Program-made: the position numbers and the translations under genes | NCBI GenBank assembly: GCA_002749535.1 | Contig: MZZL01000381.1 | Span: forward strand, 199,172 to 263,171 | Direction of reading: 5' to 3' | Source of the DNA: Apophysomyces variabilis | Taxonomy: Eukaryota > Mucoromycota > Mucoromycetes > Mucorales > Mucoraceae | DNA: 64,000 nucleotides | Notes under the pieces: model-generated | What the model saw: only the letters and a program-made list of their open reading frames with translations | Databases searched by the model: none | What the model was told of the DNA's origin: nothing | In this document: positions 20,810-32,909 of the stretch, piece by piece | Numbering within the stretch: position 1 is the first letter of the stretch | Layout: each line of letters starts with the position of its first letter

Positions 20810-23800
20810 CTACCCTAAAGAAGAAGGGTTTCCAAACTTGACCGTCTGATTCATCTTGCCATAAGGCCAAACGACGTGGAAGTGGTTGTTCGAATCAAGG
20901 CTTTGCACCAGTCCAGCTGTGCTTGTCAATCTATCAACGTCAACTACCCTCAAGACCCCCCTGTCAGACGTGGTTCTGGAAAGCACCAGGAAGTGATTGC
21001 TTTGCTGATTCACGTTCTTATAGAAATGGACAACTGCAAGAATTCATCTGTCTCCCTGATGCTGGTGGTATACATAGAACTGAGTCTCCCCAAGGAACAT
21101 CTCGCGAATCTCACAGCCAGCATTGCTAAGGCAATCAAGTTCAGACCTGTAAATTGCCCATCCAATAACATACAACTGAAACTTACGTTATCCTGGCGAT
21201 TTCATACAACGCCAACGAATTGCATTGGCTAGAGTCGTGGCGGTTATCATGAAGCTTGCTAGAATAAACACAACTGTCCTTCCACACATGGCCTGACGCA
21301 AGAAACTGGGAATGCAGTTCTGGAATGACGCTGCGGGGAGTTGCTGCAGATGTGAATTTGCCTTGGCTGATCCAGAAAGCAGCGAGCAGATTGCAAAATG
21401 TATGCCCGTTAACGCCAACGGCTCCTTGGAAGTTTTGTACATTGGTTTCTTTATGGTAAGGCTTCCAGATTTGAGGTTCGGTTGAACCTAGTCTTGCAGC
21501 AAGATATGAGAGCTCATTGTACGCTACAGTTTCCTACAGTTGTGGATGAACCCTCTCCAAGAAGTGGAAGGCGGCGATTCTCTTCACGATGTTGCTGGCG
21601 TTGGTTCCTGGTGCTGACATGGAACGGATCATTTTCTTATACAAACCGTTAGTGCGTTCCATACACCTTGCAGAGATTGCACAGAGAGGACCAAGGTTGC
21701 GCATAGTGGAAGCGATGTGGCAAAGGTAATGCTGGGTAATGATAAACACTGGAGGCTTGAGAGTGGCATTGTTGTTACTATACTTTTGAAGCAAGAAAGT
21801 TTGCCAGTTTGCAATGTTCCTTACAAAAGTAAAAGGTCAGTTTATATTTTTATATCTTTTGTATTACTTACCTCTCAATAACATCCAGGTCTGAATCAGT
21901 GTACGTCTACTGCAGACACAACTGGCAAGTGACAACAAGATCCATCACAGCTTTATGGGTCTCTTCTTCTTCCAAACCTTCCACTACCACCGTTGGCACA
22001 GCATACAACAAAAAGTCCAGCCAATCAACCGCCCTGTAATGGCCTGTGTTTGTTGCAATGTTTTTCCAACGGCCTTGGAACGCAACAGAGATTGTTTGAC
22101 GGGATCATTCTATGGCCTCACCAATTGTATGGCATATATTTCGATTCTTGAAAGTGAATGGATACCATGCAATGATGTTCCCATGCTTATCCAGTTTGTT
22201 GCAACCGAACTTCTCCTTGTCATTTATAAGCATGTTCCAAAGCAATCTTCCTAATCCATGTCCCAACAGATGCATCTCATCCAAACCAAAGAAATATGCA
22301 CCTGTGAACGTGCTCAACGATATAAATGGAACTGATGCTTTGATACCTTGTTCCTGTTAAGCATAAGTAATAATTGAAAAAGTTTTTTAGTATATAAAGT
22401 ATGACTTGTGATAGGATCCATCTCACATACTGTATCACCTTGAGCAAATTGTTCCCATAAACATCTTTGGAAGGGTAGAGACAGATCAGGGATGAAGTAC
22501 ATACCACTGGTTTTTTCTCCTCTGATGAGGCACTGCTGGCAACCATAGTAAGAGGAAAAGCTGGTATGGTTGCAGAGGCTGGCAACCGCAGGGATGTCAC
22601 CAGTGGCGAGAAGTAAATGGACTTTTGCGGCAATCTCACTATCATCAGGAGTTTTAATGACCAAGTCATTGCGTTCAAGGTCTTGCAGCTCATGAAGGAA
22701 CGGCCAAAGAAAGGACCAGATACTCTTTGGGGCGCTTGGACCTGGCGTGATACCCAACTGAAGTATGTTGTAGTTCTCATAGCTGAAAAGGCAAGGCAAC
22801 TTGATTAGTTTCGTCATGCAAATTTGTTTAACGTTACCATTCAGAGGGGTCAAAGTTGAGAACCACCAGGTGCATTATCATCAATGAGGTGTTGCTGCTA
22901 TTAAAAGGTTGGAAACCATCAACATACAAGGAGAGACTGATGTCGTAGCTTCCCCTCAATAGCTGCTTCTCATTATGCAGTGATTCATACACTTGGCCAT
23001 CAAAGAAGTCCATATATGTTCCATCGGCATGCTCACATAAATGGCGGTAGGAAAGCAACTTATGAGTTTCCTCATCGCCCAGCATAAGGGCAAGCTGCTC
23101 AGCAACTGGAAGCATGGTCATACTTTGCACTGGCTTCTTAATGACCTCGCCATTCAATTGACGTTTATTTGACTCTGTATAACGCGCTTTGCCACAGTGT
23201 GGACACTTCATCATGTCATCATAGCTCATATACAGAATGCAACCTTCTGGACAAACGTCATATATCTTTGGCTCAACGTGATAAGCGTCCTTTACCAATT
23301 GTTCAGACAAATGATAGCTCAGAAGTGGTGAATGCGTCATGCTTCAATCTATGTCCATTGGTAAGAACATTTAAACAGAATTAGAAAAAGACACACGTAC
23401 CTGATTGCACAACGTTTAGGAATTCGTTGAAGATCTTTACAATATCATTGTATGCTTTATGCAAAACGTTGGATGAAACTGCTGTCTTGAACAGCTTTAT
23501 GCTGAAGCATTCCATATGGGTCCATTGAGCAGTGCATTTATACTCAATTACGCGGGGACAATTCTTGACTGATTCTGCATAGAGTTCTATAGAATTGAAG
23601 TAATGGTCGACTATTGCATCTTTTAGTAAGATACCACTGCTGTCAGTCTACTTACAATTATCGGTTTCTATTGCTCTCTCTATTTCATCAAGAACTTCAG
23701 ACGGAAAGTTGATGCAATTGCCTTCTTCAGTTTCTGATTCATTAGATGAAGTCTCATCATCTAAATGATCATCTGCCAGAGTGTCCAAGGCTTGAATCCG

Positions 23801-24082
23801 TTCAATTAATGCGGTGTGATCATCGTCAATGTCTTTAGTATAGCTGTCAACATCCTATATGGAAACCAAAGCAAGGTTAGTACATATTATGACTGATCAG
23901 CATATACTACTTACCATAGATTCATTGTTGACGGAAACAAGCCTGATCAGATCCTTTTTATGCTTTACGAAACATGCTTTCAGATGATGGTTGTATTTGT
24001 TTTTGTTGGTAAAGGTAATTTTGCAAGTGTTGCATATAGTGATAGTTGGGAGGGTCATGGTAGGTAGGTACAGTAATCTCAA
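20810..24082 (-). pseudogene. TNP2-like (Transposase_21) CACTA transposase of element B, decayed
   Basis: Starts MTLPTITICNTCKITFTNKN at 24082, a C2H2-like finger. A short GT-AG intron lies near 23855-23913, followed by an acidic segment. Next are EPKIYDVCPEGCILYMSYDD with the CPHCGKARY zinc motif (about 23250), LALMLGDEETHKLLSYRH, and ISLSLYVDGFQPFN, LVVLNFDPSEW (about 22860). Then come VHLLLATGDIPAVASLC and YYGCQQCLIRGEKTSGMY (about 22540), AYFFGLDEMHLLGHGLGRLL (about 22290), and ARCMERTNGLYKKMIRSMSA (about 21640). The C-terminal NPSSLG ends at TAG 20810. These are the hallmarks of CACTA TNP2 transposases. A few stops remain, so it is less damaged than the copy in element A but not intact. 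Confidence 0.87.
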
Positions 24083-24770
24083 GAAAAAAAAATAAAGGTA
24101 AGATACAAGAAATGATTAAAACAAAGAGGGCTTATATATATGCATTTATTGTAGGAAGATTTTTTTAAACAAGATATCAAATCTATGTTAGATAAGATGA
24201 TTATTCTTGAATAAGACATCAGATCTAGGTTGGATAAGGTGATCGTTATATAATAGCATTATGGAATGATGGATCGATTGCACCATCTTTGGACATTGAA
24301 AGATCTACTTGCAGTGTATTGCCTATGCTGCGTATGTAACAAAAAGCAATTACTGATTTTGATACTGCCATCATCCATCTCTGCCTGTGCCTCTGACAGA
24401 TCGCTTTTCTATATTTGGAACGTCATCAATGTAATACGACCAATGGCATCTATGAACAACTGACAAACATGGTCTTTCATCATTGTTTGCCATCTTTTCT
24501 TGTTGATAATCATCTCTATCTCGTTAGATTTCTGCTATCAGCCGTCATATCTTGCAATCATTTCAGTATTGTTCATTATGTTCAACTACAATCTTATTAT
24601 AATCTCTTTGAATTGCGTGATTATTAATTACTTCATCATCAATTAGGGTTTGTATTGGCCACAACATTTCGCAGATAATGGGAAGGCTACATATATATAT
24701 AGCGAACAGTTAAGTGATTATACTATATCTATTTATCATAGCTCTTGTTTTTTTTAATTTTACAATCGAC
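24083..24770. other. Intergenic region between the divergent genes of element B
   Basis: AT-rich spacer; short open frames here show no family resemblance. Expected to hold two divergent promoters. Confidence 0.5.
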
Positions 24771-25553
24771 ATATCTACTACCACTTCAAACAACAAACGC
24801 TCAAGGGAAGATGTAGAATCTCACATTGTAACCATATTAATGGAGAAGTTGCAAGAGGAACTCCCTAACATAATAGAGGCTGCTGTAGAAAGGGCGTTTC
24901 AAAGATGCAAAAAAAATAGTGCAATTATGGCAAACAGTCAGCAATTACTAGGTGTACCTGACATTAGCCTGGACAGCTGGTCAATCCCATTTATTGTCTG
25001 TGATATCCCTCCTTCATAGTGTATAAAAAATAACCACTGCTACATTCCTGAGGAAATAGACAACGCAGTAAAAGCATGGCTGGAAGGGAAGGACTGCAAG
25101 AAACAAGAGATGAAGGTTTTAGTTATGAAGAGTCTGAGGTCCCTTATTTTTGTGCAAAACCCCATGCAACCAGCGCATGTTCTGCAAGCAATATATGTAC
25201 TGCTTGGAAAGAAGGCAACTGTCATTATGGAGCAATTGAAGATGGCGTGCGGCTTCTTTGCCCATGATAAGCCCTAGAGTTCAGTGCCTGCTGCCAAGCG
25301 TGAGCAGGCTTTCATGATGATGAAGCAAGTTGGGCTTCAAATGGATGTGCTTTTGGACCTCTGCGAGAGTAATTGGGGAGCTACTTTTTTTATCACTCGC
25401 AGATGGGAAAATGCTTACAATGCTGTAAAGAAGTAAGATAGTTGATTTGAATTGTATGATTCATTTATTAAAGTTATTGTTAGGAAAAAGTCTGGAGTGA
25501 ATATAACAGCAGCTAATATTCTAGAGCAGACTTTTCTGTCTTTGCCGCTATAG
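24771..25553 (+). pseudogene. Second gene of CACTA element B, unrecognised, homologous to the one in A
   Basis: One frame of about 245 codons with two TAG stops (25017 and 25272). The position matching the ATG of element A reads ATA, so the start codon is lost by G-to-A. Features: N-terminal helix with VTILMEKLQEELPNIIEAAV followed by ERAF, a Ser/Pro stretch, KREQAFMMMKQVGLQMDVLL, and the conserved end LCESNWGATFFITRRWENAY. A GT-AG intron at 25433-25483 has the same position and phase as in A. Function unknown; conserved pairing with a TNP2 transposase suggests a transposition accessory protein. Confidence 0.65.
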
Positions 25554-26480
25554 TGCTGTGCAGAGGGAGGGAGAAGACAGGGCAGGCGTCACATAAATTA
25601 AATAGAAACAAACAGCCAATAAATGCCTTTTATTTTCCAATGACAAATTCACGCCAGTCTTTTTTTAGTTGTATACTCTTTTCTTTCACTTTGCTCACTT
25701 TTTCTGTTGCTTTACTTTTCTCTTACCATTGAAACTCCATTTCCCTTATAGCAAAATGCCTGTAAGTATTCAGTTTTTTTATTCTGTCAGCTAACATTCT
25801 ATTATATAAAGGACAGCTACTGTAATGCCATGTCACCTAAAGGTTCTAGCCTGTCATTCCATTCTGCCTTTCTTTAAGGTCATATATAAGACGCTGTCTT
25901 TCTGTATTATTCTTTCTCACTTATATTATTACTTTAACATTCACTTTCCTTGAGTTTAAATTGTTGGCTCTACTTTTAACATGATTGCGTCATGTTTTTT
26001 ACAAAGTAATACATTCAGGTAAATTAACTTTTCCTATCAGTCATTTTGTACTTATAGGTAAATTTAGCTTTTTAGTTACATTTTCTTGCTGTCTATTTCA
26101 CTATAAGTCTTCTCTTATTCTTAACAGATAGTTGCTTACCTGTTTTTGCGCTCCTTTTTATTTTAGTCTTCAACCTTGTTGTTGTCTTTTTTACACTGGT
26201 AATAACCATGTCCATATATCAATATCACTTCTCACACACTTATTAGGCTGTCCTGTTCCCTGACTTCAGACTTATCGTTGTTTTTACATACTTATCAATC
26301 TGTCAACGTCAACGTTCATATTTGTTTTACAGTTTAAGCATATGGAAGCAAGTGCGCGATCATATATATTTATTAGTTGTTAAACTATTCTTTTAGTGTT
26401 AGGTAAGTATGGTAATGTAAGGATATACTAAGTATATGTTTATTGTTAATACAATTACTGGGGTCGGTTTATCCAATAAA
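25554..26480. other. Non-coding 3' region of element B
   Basis: Pyrimidine-rich, AT-rich, no supported ORF; positional equivalent of 16625-17540 in element A. Confidence 0.5.
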
Positions 26481-26489
26481 AGCTATTAT

Positions 26490-26765
26490 TTACAATCACT
26501 ACTTTTTACTGTTTTTCTCTACTTTAAGTGATCACTACTTTCAGTGATTTTTCCTACTTTCAGTGATCCTTACTTTTAGTGGATTTTCCTTACCTGTACA
26601 AAAATAGGGATCACTATTTTCAGTGTTTTTTCCCTACTTTAAGTGATCACTACTTTCAGTGATTTTTCCCTACTTTCAGTAATCTTTACTTTCAGTGGAT
26701 TTTCCCTATCTGTACAAAAATAGGGATTACTACTTTCAGTGAATTTTCCCTACTTTCAGTAAACC
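26490..26765. repeat. Subterminal repeat array of element B (CTACTTTCAGTGATTTTTCC unit)
   Basis: A module of about 122 bp holding several CTACTTTCAGTGAT/TTTTCCCTACTTT motifs and CTGTACAAAAATAGGGAT occurs about twice (from 26495 and from 26615). It sits where element A has its own array, but the unit sequence differs. Confidence 0.75.
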
Positions 26766-28971
26766 CAGTTACTGTAGTGTAGCTCAAAGCCTCCTGGCAT
26801 ACAAAGTACATGGTCGAGAGGTAGAAATGGCAGGAGGACATAGAATCAAAGTGAATGCTAAGGTTTCTATGGAACTCTATATGGCAGGTGGATACTAACA
26901 ACAATAGGATGCTTACGTGCTTGATACGAAATTTGACCTGATCCTTAGACAAAACTAGTTTAGACATACAAGACCTGAGCCTGACTGGAAATTAGATAGC
27001 TGGAAAATATGATATGAAGGACAGACACATATATTGCAACCAAAATATACACATCAGGTCCCAGAACTCTCATATCTAATATCTGGTCGACAATTCCAGC
27101 AAATAAACCACAAGAAGCAAACTGAGCAATTATATCTTTTATATTTAACCAAGGATAATGTAGAAAATTTGGATGGGTCATTTAACAATGTGATTAAGGA
27201 ATATTCCAATGTATTCAAGGAGACTCTGCCTGGTCTTCCACTAGAATGTGAAGTGAAATATGTTATTGATACTGGAGATGCTACACCAATCAACAGACCA
27301 CTATTTAAGATAAGTTCAAAGGAACTAGATAAACTTTACAGACAGCTGAAAGAACTTATTAATCTCTGTTTAATCTGTCAAAGTACATCCTCTTAGGGCG
27401 TGCTGGTTTTGTTTGTTCATAAGAAGGATGGCTCTATGCATCTCTGCATCGACTACAGGGCTATCAATCAAGTCACACGCCACAATTCTCATCTCCTCTT
27501 GCATATCAACAAATGTCTTAAATGATTGGGTGGTGCAAAATATTTCTCCAGTATTGATCTTAAGAGTGGTTATCACTAAGTCTGCATTTGCCTAGAAGAT
27601 GTCCTTAAAATGGCTTTTAACACTTGATATGGCTCATATGAGTTTTTGGTCCTGCCTTTTAGCTTAACTAATGCTTTACTGACGTTCTAATAATTAATAA
27701 ACTCTGTACTTGAAGATTACCTGGACAAATTCACTCTAGTCTACTTAGATGATATTCTGATCTACAGCAGAACATCTGAAGAACATCAAGAACATGTTTG
27801 TCTAGTATTGGATAAGTTATGAGAGGCAAAGTTATATGCCAACCTCAAGAAGTGTGAATTCAACAAATCTAAGTTGGAGTTCATCAGTTTCTAGGTTTCT
27901 GCCAAGGGGATACTCCCCGCAGCAAGCAAGATTAAAGCAATCCAAGACTGGCCTCAACCAACGAATGTCCAGAAGGTGTGACAATTTATCAGCCTCAGGT
28001 CTTACTACAGAAGATTTATCCATGATTTTTCAAGCATCACAGCCCTGCTAACTGATCTTACAAAGGGCACTAGTGCAAAGTGATGCTCTATCACATAGAC
28101 TACAGCTTGTCAGAAAGCATTTGATAAGATTAAGGAATGTATGACCAGTGCACCAGTACTGCAACCTCTGAACATAGACTGCCCATTTATCATTGAGACT
28201 GACGCCTCAGATTATGGTATTGGTGTGGTGCTATTGCAAGAAGATGAACATAGTATCCAACATCCTATAGTATTTGAATCTAAGAAGTTCTCTCTAGCAA
28301 AAAAGAAATACCCTGTGCAAGAGAGAGAACTGCTGGCAATTCTGCATGCGTTGAAATCATGGAGATGTTTTGTAGAAGGTAGACCTTATGTTATCTACAC
28401 AGATCACCATCCCCTATGTTATTTCTAAACTCAAAAGAAACCAACCCCACAGCTTACTCGGTGGATGGCAGACTTTAAAATGTTTGATTCCAATATTTTC
28501 TATAAACCTGGCAAAGAAAATCATATCCCTAATACACTTTCAAGACGTCAAGACTATATAGATGAATCGTAAGAACCAGACTTAGAACCTCAGTATGTCT
28601 ATGGTGTGCAGTTGGTCCCTCACTCAGACTGGCCAAAGTTCTACGCACACTCCAAGGAAGAATGGCCTGAAGACCTAAAAGAAGTCCTATTAAAGAACAA
28701 GAAGCATTTTGAATTTAGGGATGGCAAGGTTTTCTGCAAAATCAAGATCAATGACAAGATTCTAGAGGTCTGCTATACACTCTATGCTAAGTGAGCAGAC
28801 CTAGTCAACAGTTATCACAATGGTTTTGGACATCCTAGTCAACTTACAATGTTTGACGTGATGCATAAGTGATAGTGATGGCCAGATATGTAATCAGATA
28901 TCAATAACTGGATTGCCAAATGCCCTCAATGTTAACTCACAGCAAATCCAGATCACAATACCTATTACATA

Positions 28972-30713
28972 CACCATAAGAAAAAGGAAATGCCAGGAAA
29001 CGCCAAAAAATGCTAGAAAACCTAAGGAATCAGAAACCTGAGGAAACCTGTTCATAAGCTTAAACGTTTCCTCAGGTTTCCTAGTTTCCTCAGGTTTCCT
29101 GGAGTTTCCAGATATTTAGCTTCCTGTGGTATCCTCACATATCCTCATGTATCCTTGCGTATTTATTCAATATCCTTAGCTATCTATTTTAGGATACATT
29201 TGAATATATTTTATACTGCAATATTTATTTAATAGCTATTCAACGTTTTCTGTTACATTAAAATATACTTTAGAAATACATATTAATGTTGGTCTTTATT
29301 ATGTTCAACGCTTTTTGCCTAAAATTCTCCATTTCAACTACGTTCTTTGTCATTTAGAAGACCTACCTTGACCCCTCATTTGCCTATGGTTACTTAGTGC
29401 AGTAGTCAGCAGACTGGTTAGTATCTCTGGTGCTGGCAGATTAAATACTACAGGCGGATTTAACAAGCAATCTTTCAATGCATATGAGTACAACAAAGTA
29501 AGGAGGACATATCAGGCTTACCTGACAAGTGCTGCACCAGTGAATGATCTAAAACCTCAACTGCCCTGCTAGCATCACACAGTTTATCAGAACTAACTTC
29601 TACTGGAGTCTTATCAGCAGTAAACTGCTGGGATCCATTGGTGGCAGACAACTCTTTCTTGGGCGTTTCTCAAGCTTTGCATAGCATAAGCCTGACACAC
29701 TAGTATCCAATGCATCTATTCAGTAGAATGCCAGCAGGGACAAGTTTTTCCTCAAGATATGTGTATCCAGTCATCCTCATTTCTATAGGAACGCGGGCCT
29801 ATGTGGTAGGTTTCTTCATCTTACCTGCTAAAACAGTTACAGTTACCTTTGCTATGATGTTTGCATACTTCAACAAGTTCTTCACAGTGTCAAGATCGAT
29901 TGAAGCGTTATCATCTTTCATCTTGTTCACTAGCCATTGTATAAGTTCCGCGGTCAACTGCTTGGTCTTGCCATATCAAGAATTTGCCAGATCCTCTTCC
30001 AGTGGCTGATTGATAGTACGATTATCGTTGCTAGTAGGAGCATTGACACTGGGAAGCAGACTTTGGATGGCAACTGGTGCCAAGGAGACTACATTTCGCT
30101 AAGTCAGAAGAGACGTTATTTTATTGTTTATGTTTCAGAATACTGGTACCTTCAGGTCAGCAATTTTGGTCTTCAGCTCCTGGACTGCTTGCCTCAATTC
30201 CTTGACTTTGTAACATATGTCCAATGTCATAGAAAGAATTTGTGGGATTTGGTTACTGAAATCTGGATTGTTAGTCATCAGTTTATCGATAAGAAAAGAG
30301 AAAAGTAAATAAAAAGTGTTCTGGAAACTCTGAAATTTTTTACAAAAAATTTGCATAATAATTTCTAAAGTATCCTCAGGTGTCTTGGCAGTTCCTGTTT
30401 TAGATTTTTAGTTTCCTGGGGTTTCCTCAGGATTCCTCAGGGTTTCTTGGACAGATTGAAGATACAGTTATAGATTTTTCACAAACAGAAAGGAATATAA
30501 TATCTAAGGCAAGCTTAAGTGTCTCAAACCATTTATTAAAGAAATTGCTACATTAAGCTTCTTTTTGTCATAATGTATCCTGGCACTTCCTCAGGTATCC
30601 TTACATTTTCTGAGAGCCAAATTGTTTCCTCACATTTCCTAGAGCTTCCTATGCCCAAATTTGTTTCCTCAGGCTTTCTCCAGTTTCCTTATAATTTCTG
30701 ATTTCCTATGATG
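28972..30713 (-). mobile_element. TIR element E with GTTTCCTCAGG subterminal repeats, inserted in Ty3 element D
   Basis: The ends are CACCATAAGAAAAAGG on the left and, on the minus strand, CATCATAGGAAATC on the right, giving inverted ends CAyCATArGAAA. Both sides hold many copies of GTTTCCTCAGGTTTCC in direct and inverted orientation (28985-29105 and 30365-30700). Integrase sequence of D is found on both sides, proving insertion. A decayed, truncated copy is at 59986-60173. No transposase was recognised; superfamily unknown. Confidence 0.65.
29540..30356 (-). pseudogene. Unrecognised spliced coiled-coil gene inside element E
   Basis: The minus strand opens at 30356 with a hydrophobic N-terminus, then a coiled-coil segment VKELRQAVQELKTKIADLK (about 30150-30210). 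A candidate intron of about 50 bp (GTACCAG...CTTAG, about 30100-30152) joins this frame to a second exon containing IQWLVNKMKDDNASIDLDTV, then KNLLKYANIIAKVT, and EKLVPAGILLNRCIG (about 29740). TAG/TGA stops occur in the second exon. I do not recognise the protein. It could be a transposon-encoded accessory protein or a captured host gene fragment. Confidence 0.4.
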
Positions 30714-31696
30714 ACACCCATGAAACCACTGAAGGTTCCTCCTGCCTTCTCTCATTAGCATCTTGACTTCATCAGCAAACTCCCTACAACTTTGAGTAGT
30801 AATTGGTGGCTTCTCACAGCAGTCAATTATGTAATGAATTGGCCAATTGCTCGCGCTATCCTAGATGCAACTAGTAAGATAATCGCTACTTTTATTTATT
30901 AAGAAATTTTGATGGATCATGGTGCCAACTTTATATCCAAGATAGTCGCGATGTACAATGCCAAAGTCTATACAAATCACAAGTTCACCTCTAGCTTTCT
31001 ACCTGTGAACCAATGGTAAATGTAAATGATTAAATGGGACTTTCAAGAAAATGCTCTGCAAATATATGAATGGCGCTGTTCACTGATAGGATAATTATAT
31101 TGATACTGCTCTTTGGGCTTGCCACATCTGAAAGCATTGCACAACCAGATTCAGTCCTTTTTTCTTAACTTATGGCTGTAAACCTCGTTTACCTGGTAAT
31201 TTTTTGCATCCTTTCATAGATACTACAACTGAAATAGACCTGTAAATTATTGCTGAAGATGGCCTTTTCTACCTAAGAAAATTATGCAAAGTATGTGATA
31301 CTGCAGCAGATTGAGCATACAAAGTCAGTTCACAAGATAAAGAGTAATGGGATGCTACCATGACTCATCAATATTTGACATTGGAGATTATGTGCTACTA
31401 TGCTATAAAAGTCACTTTGGCCTAGAATTTCAATGGATAGGACTATATATAATGGTCAATATCAATTCTAATACAAATATCTACAAGATCAAATCTGTCA
31501 ATGGTATACTATACAACTCTTGGGTCTATATAGATAGATTAAAACTTGCTCTTGGTGACAAATTCCAATCTGTTTAGTATCATCTGGCAACCTCTCATAC
31601 CCACAACTGTCAAAAACTTGAAAACGCTCTGTTGACCCTGCTCACTGCAACTCCAGAAGTTGATTGAGGATGACTAACATTTTCAGGGAGGAGTAA

Positions 31697-32010
31697 TGTC
31701 ATGTCTGCAAAATTGTAGTAACACAAACATTTTAGTCAGGTCAGCCTTGATCCAAAAACGGCAAACGTCTAATGCATCAGTCTTCATCCCAAAATAGCAA
31801 CATCTCCAGGAAGACCATGCTTAGTAAAATTATTATATAATCTCTTGTCTGTTTATTTTACTTATTTTGAATGCTCCTCTGTCTTAGCATTGTTACAATT
31901 AGTTTTAGAAAAGATATAAATATCCATAGATTTGTTTGGCAATAAAGAACTATCTGTTCATTTTCTATCTCTCTTGTTACCTTTGATCCCCAGTGAATTT
32001 GACCTTTGCC
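31697..32010 (+). repeat. 3' LTR of element D (right end approximate)
   Basis: Starts TGTCATGTC right after the polypurine tract CAGGGAGGAGTAA. Contains GATATAAATATC (about 31913) and AATAAAG (about 31940). The right end was not fixed because no second LTR copy is present. Confidence 0.6.
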
Positions 32011-32411
32011 AGAAAGAAAACCTAGATCAGAAAGAAAATGTCATTGCTAAATCCCAATCCCTGGGATTTGGACTTCTTTTATGTTGACTCTGAGTTGGAT
32101 GAATGAATTAGATCGATTATTAAACTGGAAAAAATAGAAGAAGACGATGTTTGAGATTAGATCATCACAAAATATCATCTATTGAATTGTTGCCCTTGAA
32201 TAAGTTTTAGAAGTAGAATTGTTTTGCTATTGTTCATCAGGTACAAGAAAATATAAATAGACAGAAAGTCAATACAATAAAAGAATCATCTTTTACAATC
32301 CTTATTTTTATTTATCTTATCATTTCCCTGATCTGCTGCAAGTTTGACTGATTGACTATGTTACAGTGATTTAGAATAAAACTTAGATCTAAGAAAATGA
32401 CAAAAATACCA
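32011..32411 (+). other. Fragmentary retroelement sequence
   Basis: A short open stretch from ATG 32039 (MSLLNPNPWDLDFFYVDSEL) looks like a gag N-terminus but ends in stops within 40 codons. 32230-32300 has a TATAAATAG box and AATAAAAG, like an LTR. Not assignable to an element. Confidence 0.3.
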
Positions 32412-32506
32412 CTGTCGTCACTGTATCCTTGAGCTGGTAATCCAATGGCCAAGAAAAGACAAGACAAAGATAGTGAACAATAGAATCACAATAAAAATAA
32501 GTGAAT
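32412..32506 (-). repeat. Minus-strand LTR fragment (I/J-like), left part, split by element F
   Basis: 32470-32511 joined to 38719-38770 gives an order of motifs (AATAGAATC, AATAAAAATAAGTGAATAAGATGATG, TTTTATT, ATATTTATA) like that of the LTRs of elements I and J on the plus strand. Element F therefore seems to have landed in an older LTR. Confidence 0.4.
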
Positions 32507-32511
32507 AAGAT

Positions 32512-32864
32512 TGTGGTATACGTCGCTGTTATAGTGTGACTTCCTAGTACTTATGTTCTATGAACAGGATGATCGGAATTAATGTGTTTCCATTTACAGT
32601 GAACTTCTCTAGTTTGGAACATCGACTGCACCTCTTCTCTAAATCAGAGATCTATCACTGAGGATGAAGACAAGGTGACACTGCTATACCGCAGTTATTA
32701 CACTTAACTAAATCATACACCTATCACTGAGAAGAACGTTCACTAATTACAAATCCCGCATAAGAGCAAATAATTATAAATAGGCAGACAAGTTGAATGA
32801 AATAAAGATATCCAACAGTCTCAAAGGATTCTATCCGTCCCCTTTTCTATCTACATATAACACA
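32512..32864 (+). repeat. 5' LTR of element F (353 bp)
   Basis: TGTGGTATAC...ACACA. It has TATAAATAG at about 32774 and CAGTCTCAAAGGATTC at 32816-32831, whose AAAGGA is complementary to the bases right after the LTR (TTTTTTCCTTTAAATTC). Solo copy at 52147-52499. Confidence 0.93.
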
Positions 32865-32909
32865 TTTTTTCCTTTAAATTCTTCTATTCCATTTTATTTT
32901 TCTTTTATC

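Larger units (their letters stand above)
20230..26779 (-). mobile_element. CACTA (EnSpm/TNP2-type) DNA transposon B
   Basis: It has the same architecture as element A: minus-strand TNP2-like transposase, divergent plus-strand second gene, long non-coding zone, subterminal array. The right terminus on the minus strand reads CACTACAGTAACTGGGTTTA, alignable with A's right end. The left end is uncertain. It sits in the protease region of Ty3 element D, whose sequence starts directly at 26780; the 5' half of D was not found on the other side, so a deletion or rearrangement is likely. Confidence 0.7.
26780..31696 (+). pseudogene. Ty3-type pol of element D (protease end, RT, RNase H, integrase), 5' truncated and split by element E
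   Basis: Begins in the protease (KFDLIL near 26925). RT carries LCIDYRAINQVT, IDLKSGYH and the active site [11 protein letters not shown] (about 27740), so the catalytic Asp pair is kept. RNase H has IETDASDYGIGVVLLQ (about 28190) and VIYTDHHPLCYF. The integrase zinc region ends CPQC (about 28925); integrase resumes after element E with MNWPIARA (about 30835), then DHGANFISK. Its C-terminal part has IYKIKSVNGILYNSWVYIDR (about 31480). Many stops interrupt it, usually TAG or TGA at Gln, Trp or Arg positions. No chromodomain. The same lineage as elements H, I and J. Gag and LTR on the 5' side are missing, removed at the junction with CACTA element B. Confidence 0.88.

Noticed and set aside
26960..27293. 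Minus-strand ORFs in this stretch
   Set aside because: Shadows of the element D pol frame, which carries the recognisable retroelement motifs on the plus strand.
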